From Oopsacas minuta (taxonomy: Eukaryota > Porifera > Hexactinellida > Lyssacinosida > Leucopsacidae): DNA of 64,000 nucleotides. The translations under genes and the position numbers were made by a program. Shown here in pieces: positions 43,270 to 53,900 of this stretch (positions are counted from its first letter, which is position 1; each line of letters opens with the position of its first letter). Location: contig JAKMXF010000244.1 of the NCBI GenBank assembly GCA_024704765.1, forward strand, positions 639,837-703,836, written 5' to 3'. The notes below the pieces were generated by a model that saw only the letters and a program-made list of their open reading frames with translations, was not told the origin of the DNA and did no database searches.

Positions 43270-43651
43270 CTAGGGCGTTCAATAAGTCTTGCGGGTGATA
43301 TCATAGAATATGATACAAACACCATATACACTAACTCACTATATTATTTATTCAAAGTAATCCCCTCCTGAAGATACACAAAGTTTTATCCTGTTCACTC
43401 ACTTGTAGACACATTGCTGTACTCTTCTTCGGGGATGGATTTGAAGTACAGGCCCATGCTGAGTGCTTGTAATGTGTTAAAATCTTTGCGTTGAAGGTAG
43501 ATTTTAAGCTTGGGGGATAGCCAAAAATCACACGGAGCTAGGTCTGGTGAGTATGGTGGATGGGGAAGTAATTCTAACCCTTCTACATCCAAGAAATTTT
43601 TGGTAAGCTTAGCTGTATGGGAAGTAACGTTATCAATTATAACCTTCATTT
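43270..43651 (-). mobile_element. mariner 3' part, broken at an N
   Basis: The 3' terminal repeat (CTAGGGCGTTCAATAAGTCT) starts at 43270 after TA. On the minus strand 43649-43395 encodes KVIIDNVTSHTAKLT (catalytic Asp) and PPYSPDLAPCDFWLSPKLK (third Asp), 34 residues apart, so DD34D. Family and sequence match the mariner at 57392. It is cut by the N at 43652. It holds the half missing from the copy at 34054-34358. Confidence 0.85.
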
Positions 43652-43652
43652 N

Positions 43653-44269
43653 AAAAATGTAAAGGAGAAATGTAGGTTTCTAAAAATAACTGAAACTTAG
43701 GAAATAACTAAGTGATCAACTCTCTCTAAGTTTTGTTAGAAAGTTGAAATATGGTTCTATATAATTGCACTGAGAAATACTATTTCATTAAAAATATACA
43801 GTGATTAGTATATATTGAATGCCCCTGTAGATAAAGAAATATACTAAGTTCGGTGATTATATAACAAATTTTACTAAGAATATAGAATTTTCAAATAATC
43901 AGAAAAAAGGGGGGTGGGTAATAATATTAGGGTATGATAGAATATGCAAAAAAATCTTAATAACTTGAGTATCCATAGAAATTCGATCACTAAACCATTC
44001 AATAGCAAATATGCGACTTACTATCACCAAATAATATATATATATAAAGGGGCTAAGTCAAAGGAATTAGAAATTCGGACAATTTAAAGTTAAGTTTGCG
44101 AAAGTGACACAGCAAAATATAAAACCGCAAGAGTCAAATCGAAATATTTTCAAATTTAAGTCTCGCATTTTCCTAGAAAATTGTAAAAGCAACTTTTCCC
44201 TTAGGTAGAAGTTGAACCGACGATTTATATAGTTCTCAATCCGGCCTACTCCTCAGACGTCACTTTTAA
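43653..44269. other. no gene recognised
   Basis: AT-rich; approaches the first satellite units near 44270. Nothing coding. Confidence 0.4.
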
Positions 44270-45116
44270 CTACACCAAAACTAGTACATGCACTAATCAG
44301 AAGGTAATTGTGGAATACTAAGTGCAAATGAATGACTACTCATAAATCATTTTGGACAATAGAAATGCCAATAGATGCACTCCTCAGAAGTCCATTTGAC
44401 TACACAAATAATAATACATGCACTAAACACAAGTAAACTGGGATACAAAGATAGAGGAGTTATTCTCAGGACCCTAGGGTCCTAGCATTATTTTTGGGAC
44501 CTTGTTTGAAAACTAATCAAAATCATAATACACTGGACTGATATAATAGGTTTGTAAAATAAACTAAATATAGAGTCCTAGAGATAATTTTCATACACAA
44601 GTACTTATACATGCAATACTTTGGGGCCATAAGAAACTACAAATATGGTACATGCACCACCAATCGGTCATTTTCATAAATACAAATGCATGCACTCCCA
44701 TAGGCCATTTCTACGCACCTAACTACTAATACACGCACTCCTCAGAGGTCATATTTAACTACATAAATACTAGCACATGCCCTACTCATATATCATTTTT
44801 TACTACAAAAAAACTGTACATGCACCACTAATGCATCATTTTTAAATTTATAGATACTAATACATGCACTCCCATAGGCGATTTTTCACACCTAATAACA
44901 AATACATGCATCACAGAGAGGTCATTTTTTCCAGCTAAATACTATTACATGCACCACTCGTTTGTCATTTTTGATAACATTTATACTTTACTGGCACTCC
45001 TCAGACATCATTCTTTCCTAGAAATTGATAGTACATGCATTTCCATTAGTTCTTATTTGACTATATATATACTAATTCATGCATTACTCATCGGTCATTT
45101 TTGACAAGATTAATAC
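44270..45116. repeat. satellite family 1 array (forward), ~45-60-bp units
   Basis: Diverged units contain ACATGCACT(A/C)CTCAGAGGTC, TTTTTGACTACA and AAATACTAATA in order. Examples start near 44290, 44375, 44650, 44720, 44840, 44960 and 45050. The array continues after the insertion at 45117-45721. Confidence 0.75.
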
Positions 45117-45721
45117 CAGGGCAGTAGCCACTGGTCAGGTTTGTCAGGTTTCAACCTGACTACTTTTGGTTACTGAATTCCCTAATAAGGCACCATTCCG
45201 GCAGGTTGGTTAGGCCGACCTGACCACTCAGTCAGGTTGGTAAAATTAACCTAAGCACTCAGTCAGGTAGGCCAGTTTATGTTCGGGTTTCACCTTTTTG
45301 TTAATTAACGGTATTTAACCAGTCCCGAGCATAGGAATGTAGTATACTCTTACTTCACAAGCTTTTTCTTATATTTCTTTACCAGAGATACGTATGATTA
45401 TATTCCAACCTACTCTTGAACAGACCTCAACACGCAACTACTATCTGAGATCCTTCTGGCGTTATGGGTATACTTTTAACCCATCTCTGGAAGAATATTT
45501 ATAAATATCATTGACTTAAAATTATAGCCCTGGCTAGAGTCACACTTTTATATAATATATCAGGGCCGTAGCTATCTGTTCGGTTGGTCAGGTTTCAACT
45601 TTAAGGATTGTGCTACCAAATTTTCCAATAATTGACAAACTAGTCCAGTTGGACAAGTTAATCTGGCCACATTTTTGCTGTACTCAACTGTAGCACTTGC
45701 ATTTTCATGGCTACGGCCTTG
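45117..45721. mobile_element. hAT-type MITE inserted in satellite array
   Basis: Begins CAGGGCAGTAGCCACTGGTC and ends ATGGCTACGGCCTTG, giving imperfect terminal repeats related to the 4096-4573 element. A second start-like motif (CAGGGCCGTAGCTATCTGTT) lies inside at 45561, as if one copy had inserted in or been duplicated within another. Repeated GGTCAGGTT / AACCTGAC blocks fill the body. The flanks (ATTAATAC and AATATTAG) restore the satellite phase only approximately, so the duplication is degraded. Confidence 0.65.
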
Positions 45722-46141
45722 AATATTAGTGCAAGCACTACTTAGAGGTCATTTTTACTACGTCAGTACTAATACAACTACTTAGATGTCATTTTGACTA
45801 CATAAATCCCAGTACATTCACTACAAAGCGGTAATTTCTCACCACATTAATTCTAGTAGATGCACTACTCGGATGTCATTTTGAATACCAAAAACCTACA
45901 TACGCTAATCAAATGCATTTTTGATATATTAATATTTATGTGGTAAATATAACACCTGAGTAGTGCATTTACTAGTACATAAGTAGTCAAGAAAGACACA
46001 TAAGTAGTGGACTTACTAGTATGTATGTTGGGAAAATGACCGATGATTAGTGATCTACTAGTATTTATGTTGTCAAAAATGATCAATTTGTAGTACATGT
46101 ACTAGTATTTATGGAGTCATAAATGAGCTTTGTTTAGTATA
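45722..46141. repeat. satellite family 1 array with orientation flip near 45910
   Basis: To about 45910 units read forward (GCACTACTTAGAGGTCATTT..ACTACGT). From about 45930 they read as reverse complement (GAGTAGTGCATTTACTAGTA, GTATTTATGTTGTCAAAAAT). The array is then interrupted by a mariner at 46142. Confidence 0.75.
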
Positions 46142-47443
46142 CGAGGGGTATTCAATAACTTATGAGCCTAAGTATCAAAAAGCATCAATCTATATTTATT
46201 TTTAGTATAATTGTTCGAAATAGCATCCCTTAGTTTGACTACACTTGTTCCTTCGTTTAAATCATGCTTGAATAGGTTCTTTAAATCCCTTTTCGTTGAT
46301 TTTTCCGATCACTTCTTTGAGGGCCCCCTCAAGTTCAGAATTCGATGCAAAATTTCTGCCTTTAAGGTATTCTTTTATTCTAGGAAGAGCCAGAAGTCGC
46401 AGGGTGATAGCTCTGGAGAATAAGTGGGGTGTGGCAAATATGTAGTCCTGATTTTTCAATGAATTATCTTGTCATTTTTGATGTATGAGAACTGGCATTA
46501 TCGTGGCGCAAAAAGGTTCCCCTTAATCCTGTGCCAGGACACTGTAAATTCATTGCTTCTATGACTAGAGGCAAACACTTCTCTGTAAACCAGGTTGAAT
46601 TAATTGTCTTACCAGGTTCAAAAGGTACAACAGTTTTCATACCCGTTGTATTAAAAAAATTTGCATACATTTGTTTCTTGATGTACTGAGTTCTGCGACC
46701 CTTTGTTGGGGGACCTTCTCCATTTTCACACCTTCGCCGACTCTTCTGCTTTGTTTCTGGATCATAGTGATAGATCCATGTTTCATCACCAGTTATTATC
46801 TTGGAAACATCTCTACTGTTGCCGTTGTTGAATTTTTTAAGCATTTCATGGCACCATTTCACTCGATTCTGCTTCTGCTCAGGATTAAGCTTATGTGGGA
46901 TCCAGCGGGAACAAGGTTTACGTAGTTGAAGGGATTGGTGTAAAATGGTGTGCACTGCCCCGAATGAAATGCCAATTTCGTGCTGAATCCTCTCATATGT
47001 AACATTTGGGTCTGCTATCACCATGTCCTCAATTGACTCAACAATTCCCTCTGTAACAGCGTATGGGGTAGTCCAAGGCGGGTTGGTCTTCAAAATGAAA
47101 TTCCCACACATAAATTCTCTGTACCATCTTTTCACTGTTGCTGCAGATACCTTGTTATTTGGAAAGGCTGTACAGAAATTTTCGTGAAATTCTTATATTG
47201 TTTTCAAAAGTTGGAACTTAAAAAGTATCATCGCACGAATATCAAGCCTTGATAACTGTATTGAGGGTTGGTAACTAAGGAATCCATAGATAATCAAACT
47301 ACAGCTATCTGAAAAGTATACAAGATAAAGTTACAAGATTATCAACGAAGTATATTTATCCCATGTTTATTCGAAACAAGCAATGGTTACTTATATAAGA
47401 GCTCGCAATATAGTCAGACTCAAAAGTTATTGAGTACCCCTCG
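46142..47443 (-). mobile_element. mariner element with TA duplications
   Basis: Ends are CGAGGGGTATTCAATAACTT (left) and, reverse-complemented, CGAGGGGTACTCAATAACTT (right), each flanked by TA (46140-46141, 47444-47445). Length 1302 bp, complete end to end. It interrupts satellite family 1, which resumes at 47446 in the same reversed orientation. Confidence 0.92.
46200..47230 (-). pseudogene. mariner transposase, near-complete, broken
   Basis: The main frame (47135-46464) covers the HTH end (KRWYREFMCGNF), TYERIQHEIGISFGAVHTIL, WIPHKLNPEQKQNRVKWC, IITGDETWIYHYDPETKQKS (first catalytic Asp) and FLRHDNASSHTSKMT (second Asp). A stop follows at 46464-46466, and the remainder continues in shifted frames: SPELSPCDFWLF (third Asp) and LPRIKEYLKGRNFASNSELE. 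Upstream of 47135 the first HTH (FCTAFPNNKVSAATVKRW) is separated from the putative start by a stop. Spacing is compatible with DD34D once a single-base indel is allowed for. Few disruptions suggest a fairly recent insertion. Confidence 0.85.
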
Positions 47444-47445
47444 TA

Positions 47446-47625
47446 TATATTAGTATTTTTGTAGTAAATAATGACCTCTGAGTAGTGCATGTACTAGTAT
47501 TTAAGAGCTCAAAAATGACGTTTTTGTAGTGCATGTGTTGGTATTTATGTATTCAAAGTTCACCACGTAATAGTGTATGTACTAGTATATATGTAGTCAA
47601 AAATCATATTTGTTGTGATTCCAAG
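47446..47625. repeat. satellite family 1 array (reverse), after mariner
   Basis: Units such as GAGTAGTGCATGTACTAGTA and GTAGTGCATGTGTTGGTATT continue the reversed array of 45930-46141. Near 47630 the array passes directly into satellite family 2. Confidence 0.75.
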
Positions 47626-47629
47626 AAGT

Positions 47630-48128
47630 ATTACGTTTTTCTTTCAATTTTACTTTTAGGACATAATCTGGGTGGTTCTGACATGTGTCAAGTTCTTTCA
47701 AGAAATTTACCTGTTTGTATAAATTCTAGGTGATTCTGAACTTTCCCAGTATTTTTCAATGAATTTCTGCCGTTAGCAAATATTCAAGGTGATTCTAATA
47801 TGTAACAAGTATTTTCATTGAATTTCATCATTTTAGCTCATATTCTAGTCGCATCTAACATGTAACAGTTTATTCATCTAATTTCAGCTGTTATCACATA
47901 TTCAAGGTGTCCCCTAACAATAAGGAAGCCTTTTCATAAAGCTTCACCTGGTAGTACGTATATACTCCTAGTAGCTCTTACAGGTAACAAGTGTTTTATT
48001 CAGATTCACATGTTACCACCAGTTCTAGCTGATTAAGACACGCGACATGTTGTTTCATATGATTTCACCAGTTAGCACATATTCTAGGTGATTCTAACAT
48101 ATGACGAGTTTTTTCATTCAATCCAAGC
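47630..48128. repeat. satellite family 2 array (~60-bp units, reverse orientation)
   Basis: Units read GGTGATTCTAACATGTAAC..AAG, TTTTCATT.AATTTCACC and GTTAGCACATATTC in order, matching the first part of the 17.2 kb array. ATCCAAGC at 48121-48128 is the left target duplication of the next element. Confidence 0.75.
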
Positions 48129-48476
48129 CTAAGTTGGTTAATACGTCTTTCAATGAAGACTTATTACGTATAATACGTATTTTGTTATACGTATTATACG
48201 TTCTATCTCAATTTTTGGTGACGTAATTTCTATTCGGCTGATCTCTGCAGTAATTATTTTGTATCAAGCAGTAGTTCTTGAATTATTTATGAGAAATCTC
48301 ATTAAAGTTGACCAAATTAAATCATACTTGATAATAATGTGACTTAATCAATTCTAACAAAGTCAAAATCTGATACTTCGAAGTTAATCTAGACGTATAA
48401 TACGTTCAAATAGATACGTATAACGTATTATATGTTTAATACTTATCATACGTTATACGCGTATTAATTAACTTAG
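48129..48476. mobile_element. palindromic MITE with exact 8-bp TSD
   Basis: Starts CTAAGTTGGTTAATACG and ends CGTATTAATTAACTTAG. It is flanked by ATCCAAGC at 48121-48128 and 48477-48484, a perfect 8-bp duplication. The arms contain repeated TACGTATAATACGTATT palindromes. Length 348 bp, no ORF. 8-bp duplications suggest hAT, although the terminus is not the usual CAGNG. Confidence 0.85.
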
Positions 48477-48484
48477 ATCCAAGC

Positions 48485-49160
48485 TCATATCACATATTCA
48501 GCTCATTGTATCATGTGACAAGAAATTACAAAATATATCACCTGTAGCCCAAGTTCTAGGTGATTCTGACATGTAATAAGTCTATTTCATTCAGTTTCAC
48601 ATGTTTGAACTTCTTGTAGTGATCCTGACATAATCCGGTGTTTTTATGGAGATGTACCTGTTCTCATATATTCTACGCGATTTTGACATGTAACGAGTGT
48701 TTTCTTTCAAATTTATATGTTAGAAATTGTTATAGTTGATTCTGGCATGAAACAAATTTTCTTCATTTTCATATGTCTGAGGATATTCACTGCGATTCTA
48801 ATGATGTAAGAAGTGTTTTCTTTCAATTTCTGGTGTGATCACATATTCAAGATCAGAGTCACATGGAAAATATACTGACAAGTGAAATTGAGCGAAATAA
48901 TTGGTGCTTCTCAGAATCACCTGGAACATGTGCTAACTGGTGAAATTGAGTGAAAACACTTGTTACATGACAGTATCACCTAGAATAAGTTGGGACATGT
49001 GAATTTGGAAGAAACACTCATTGCGTGTTAGAACAACTTTGTAAATGCGCTATTAGATGAATTGAACAAAATGACTTGTTCCCTGTTAGAATCACCAGGA
49101 GCACTTCGTAACAGATGAGATAGAACGAAAACATTTGTTACATGTCAGAATCACCCAGAA
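48485..49160. repeat. satellite family 2 array, orientation flip near 48850
   Basis: To about 48850 units continue in reverse orientation (CAAGTTCTAGGTGATTCTGA). From about 48860 they read forward (CAGAATCACCTGGAACATGT, GGTGAAATTGAGTGAAAACA). The array ends at the hAT MITE at 49161. Confidence 0.75.
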
Positions 49161-50147
49161 CAGTGCTTCTCAAACTTTTTATGCCGCGTCCCAAATTTCT
49201 TCATCACAATTCCACGGACCCTGCTTTTGGTCTCATTTTTAAATAAAATTTTTATTATTCTTCTATCATAACACAGTTACCAATTCACTCATCTTCTTCA
49301 GATCCCGAAATGTTTTGACAATCAGTATAGACTCTATTACTCTTTGTTAGATGAGTATCCAATTGTCGTTGCTTTCGTTTGGCCATAAATTATGTTTTCA
49401 ACAATAACAAATTAATAACTATAGTCCATAATTTGAATCTCAATTATTATTTGTTTGTTTGTTTGACCGTTGTCAAGGAAAGATTTACGGTATGCAATTT
49501 TGCCATTGTCGCATAACTATGTATTTATCGTGTTAATCAGGAAGTAAATAGAATTGAATAAAACTTCACCAAAAATATCGAACATGCTGAACTTGATTCT
49601 CACACTTTTGGATTAATTGTATGTAAATTTATTGTTGTTTAAATGAAAATAAAGTAGAATAATTAGTCAAATCTCAAAATATACATACAGGCTTGCTCCC
49701 AACGGCAAAAAATAATTCAATAATATATATGTCTTATATGTATGTCAATTACATCGTTCTAAATATATCAATATTATAATACTCAAAGGGCAGTAAATTT
49801 GGAGAACAATGGACACCTCGAGGGCCATGTGCCGAGTTCATTGCGAAGCCACGAGGCAAAGGCTCGAAATAATAGATATTGGCAAAACTATTTAACAATA
49901 TCAATTGAAGTTCTACCTATTCTTAACACAGGATCATTGTTTGCATTTAACGCCCTATGTTATATGTTTGCAGGGTGACAGAATTCTAAATAACATACTG
50001 GAAAATGGAATTTGTTCACTATTTGAGGAAAGCGAAAGGAATTCCAATGTCGTAGAAGTTGCATGGAATATCTAAAACCTGAAAAAATATAATTTTCTTA
50101 AATCACTTTCCATAACCTTTCCGCGGACCCCAGTTTAAGTACCACTG
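49161..50147. mobile_element. 987-bp non-autonomous hAT in satellite 2
   Basis: Left end CAGTGCTTCTCAAACTTTTT; right end, reverse-complemented, CAGTGGTACTTAAACTGGGG. Flanks ACCCAGAA (49153-49160) and ACCTAGAA (50148-50155) are 8-bp duplications differing at one base and lie in the same satellite phase. No transposase ORF. The terminus matches the common hAT CAGTGGTTCTCAAACT type. Confidence 0.85.
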
Positions 50148-50505
50148 ACCTAGAATATGTTCTATGAGGTAAAATTGGTGAAGTACCTGCTACATTTTAG
50201 ATTCACCATGAATATGTGATAAAAGGTCAAATTGAGTGAAATGACTTGTTCCCTGTTAGAATCACCAGAAACACTTCATAGCAGATGAAATTGAACGAAA
50301 ACATTTGTTACATGTCAGATCACCACGAATATCTGATAACAGGTGAAATTGAATAAGAACGCTTGTTACATGTCCGAATGACCTAGAATATGTTCTATGA
50401 GGTGAAACTGGATGAAATCCCTGTTATATCTTAGAATTACAGTGAATATGTGTCTACAGTTGAAAGAAATTGAAACACTAGTTTCATGTTAGATCCCTTT
50501 GAATA
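50148..50505. repeat. satellite family 2 array (forward)
   Basis: Forward units (GAATATGTGATAAAAGGTCA, GGTGAAATTGAATAAGAACG, CATGTCCGAATGACCTAGAA) run up to the Tc1 insertion at 50506. Confidence 0.75.
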
Positions 50506-50901
50506 GATGGTGTAACGAAAGTGTTGATACCATTGATAATATATTAAAACTTATAAAGATATTTGAGAGATTTGAAATGATATCGGTTTGTATACAACTA
50601 TTTCGTTCTAATACATTCTTATACGTTCCGGTATGCTAGCTACTAAATTCTCTAAAAGTACTTGGGTTATGTCTCTCCTTGCTGATTTTCAGTTTCTATT
50701 AGCTGTTCCCTGCTTATGAATTGGCCCTCTTCAATAACCTTCTCTTTCACTATTCCCCAAAGTTTCAATAGGGTTCAAGTCAGGGGAGTTCCCAGGCCAT
50801 TCAATCTTACGCCAGAAAGTATTTAAATGATCTTGAAATCACTTCTGCGTTGCATTGGCCGTATGTGCCGGTACACTATCTTGCATGAAGATGAATTCGG
50901 A

Positions 50902-53900
50902 AGGGGCTTTCCAATCCCAGGATTTCGGGACTGAAAAATCCTGAATCCCGGGATTTTCGGGGCTTACTAAAGTAACTCATTTGTAATGAATATATTTGAA
51001 CGTATGTTATTATAATATTCTGATCTAATAATACTGAAGAAAGTAAAAATAAAATTAAGGGTAAAATGAATGATTAATCTATTTTGATTATTTCAAATTG
51101 TTCCTTATGAAACAGAGAACATCCAGCGAGTCATCACTAAGTTTGCTTCGTAATTTATTGCAGAGATATGTACTTGATGAAAACATACGTTCTGCTTCAA
51201 TAGAAGTTGCAGGGATTGTCAGCATCATTATATAAACCTTGTCCAAGTAGTACCCTCGTTTTCCTGTTTCTTCTGCAACAGTAATTCTTGTTTTAACATA
51301 GCTGGTAAACTTATATTATCAAGTGAAAGAGAATTTTTTGGAATTTGCATCGATGCGTCTATAGCTAGTTGCAATTTCTTTGCTAGAGGTATATCTTCTG
51401 GTTCTGGATCCATAGTAACTTCTGAAAATTGTGATTCTATTATACCAAGGGTTCTTAACCTTTTTGAAGTGACGGACCCCCTATGAAGATCTGGTGAAAG
51501 CTATGGACCCCTGTCCGGAAACTGTACAAAACTAAATAATGCGTTAAGTTGACACAATTTTATTACTCACTCGCATGATAAATCTGAAGAAAAACTATGG
51601 TGTTTTGAATTACTAGTTATGTAGTATATTAGTAATGTGTATAATTCAGAATTAGTACGTTATGATAATATAAATAGAATGCAAAATTTGCAAAGTACAT
51701 GAAACTTCTTTCTGCTCGAAGTGACAGAGCTTTTCAGTGTGAAGACTGTTGTTGTTTTGCTTCAATAAGGAGATGAAATTCTGGGATGATATTTGATAAA
51801 GCAATACGCATGTCATGTTGGACATCCAATCGATTTCTATTTTTTGTTTTTATGATAACAAGTCCTGAAAATCCTGACTCACAGAGGTAAGTGGTTGCGA
51901 ACGGTATCAAAGCTTTCATAGCTCGTCTAGCGAGACAAGGGTAGGTTTGTATCAATGAACACCACAACTCTCCCAGACTCTTCGAATTGGACTCACAATG
52001 TAACATTTCCTTGTTCTTAAATCAATAATATCATCTTTGGCAAGGTCTGAATCATCAATGGAGTTACATCAGTAGAAAAGGGATTACGAATCCATGTTTC
52101 AACATTTAGATCACCTGAAGAGAAATAACCTGTAAATGAGTTCTGTAGTGTATCCAGGTGTTCGCACATTTCATTCTGAAGAGAGGCTGAGAGGGGTTTG
52201 TTTCTCTCGACTCCATCATGCAGAAGCACTTCCTCCAACATTGAAAAGTTCGCATAGTTGCCTACCTCGAGTCCCCTCTTCCATAAGCCTAACTTTCCCA
52301 GCAAAGCTTGTAGCAATTCAGCAGCATCCATAATGTAGACTTCGGGTCCTTGGATTGAAAGATTTACCTCATTCATATGGCCAAGTATGTCTGCTAGATA
52401 AGTCAAGCCATGAATGAATTCCACGCTGTTAAAATCTTCTAAGAGTGGGCTCTCTTTTTCTTTCAGAAAGAACATAACTTCTGTCCTAAGTGCCATCGAA
52501 CGCTCCAAGATTTTTCCTCTGGAAAGCCAGCGAACTTCTGTGTGATAGAGAAGGACTTCATATGCTGATCCCATTTCTTGACAAAGCTCCTTGAAAATAC
52601 GATGATTCAGGGCGCAGCTCTGATGAAGTTGATGACTTTCACCACGGTAGACAAAACCTCTTTGAGAAATATTGGAAGAGTTTTTGATGCCAGTGCATGT
52701 CGATGTAAGAAACAGTGAGTCACAGTTACATTAGGAGCTTCTTTCTTCACCAAAGGAGCAAAACCAGATTTATTGCCAAGCATCGCAGGTGCTCATCTAT
52801 ACACAGACTACCCAACTTTTTCTTCCAATCAAAGTTTTGCATAGCAAAGAAGCTTTGGACTTTTTCAAAAATATCGGTGGCCTTTGTAGTTTGCATAAGT
52901 GGTTCACAAAATGGAAACTCTTCTTTGATGGCTTCGGCTTGCGCATAGCGGACGAAAACAAGTAACTGGCTACACTGAGTGATGTCTGTAGTTTCACCAA
53001 GTTGCATACTGAAAGGGAATGGTGTGTCTGCTAGTTCCTTAATGATTTGTTTCAAAATATTAGAGGAAATATCAACTATTCGGGAATGTATGACATGATT
53101 TGACAAAGGCACTGCTTCTATTTTCTTCCTTTGCTCCAATCCATAAACAAGTTCGACCATGTCCAGAGCACATGGCTTTATTAAAGTATCACAAATCGTA
53201 TGAGGTTTCCTTTGCTTGGCGATGCGATAAGCAACTTTATAAGATGCTTCGAGGCAAGGCTTCTGTGTTGGACAAAATTCAAGTTTTGGCAAAGTCCCAG
53301 TCTTCTCAAATCTTGCTTTCTTTGTACGAAGACTATCCACATCGTAAGTTGCATAATCAGGATGTACAGCTGTGAGGTGCTCCTTAAGTTTAGCAGGCTT
53401 CAAACTTCCATTTGCAAGAACGATGCCACATAAAACACACTGAGGCTTTTGCGTCCCATTACGTTCAGTAATCTAAGTAAAACCAAACGATACATAGGAT
53501 TCATCGTACTTCCTTGTCTTCGACATAATGAACTAGATAAACTATAATCTATATTAACTAATTTGCACGTTATGGACCCCCTGTGGGACACCTACGGACC
53601 CCCGGTTAAGAAACCCTGTATTATACCATCTTCACTGATTGGAAATTCCTCATCTTCTCGCCGTATTCTTGTTAGTAAATTAGCACAAAATATTCTTACA
53701 ATTGACTTCTTTTCGAGTTTTGCGGATGGGTTGTGGAGATATTGAAGTATTACGGAAGCATCAGTGTAACACTCTTAAACAATTCTTTGATTAATAGATT
53801 CCAGTATTTGTTTATAAAAATTCGGTTTAGTTTTGTAAATATCGTCAATTAGAAATTTTATGGTTGCTTCAGCTGTAATTAAATTTGTATGTCGCTGGCA

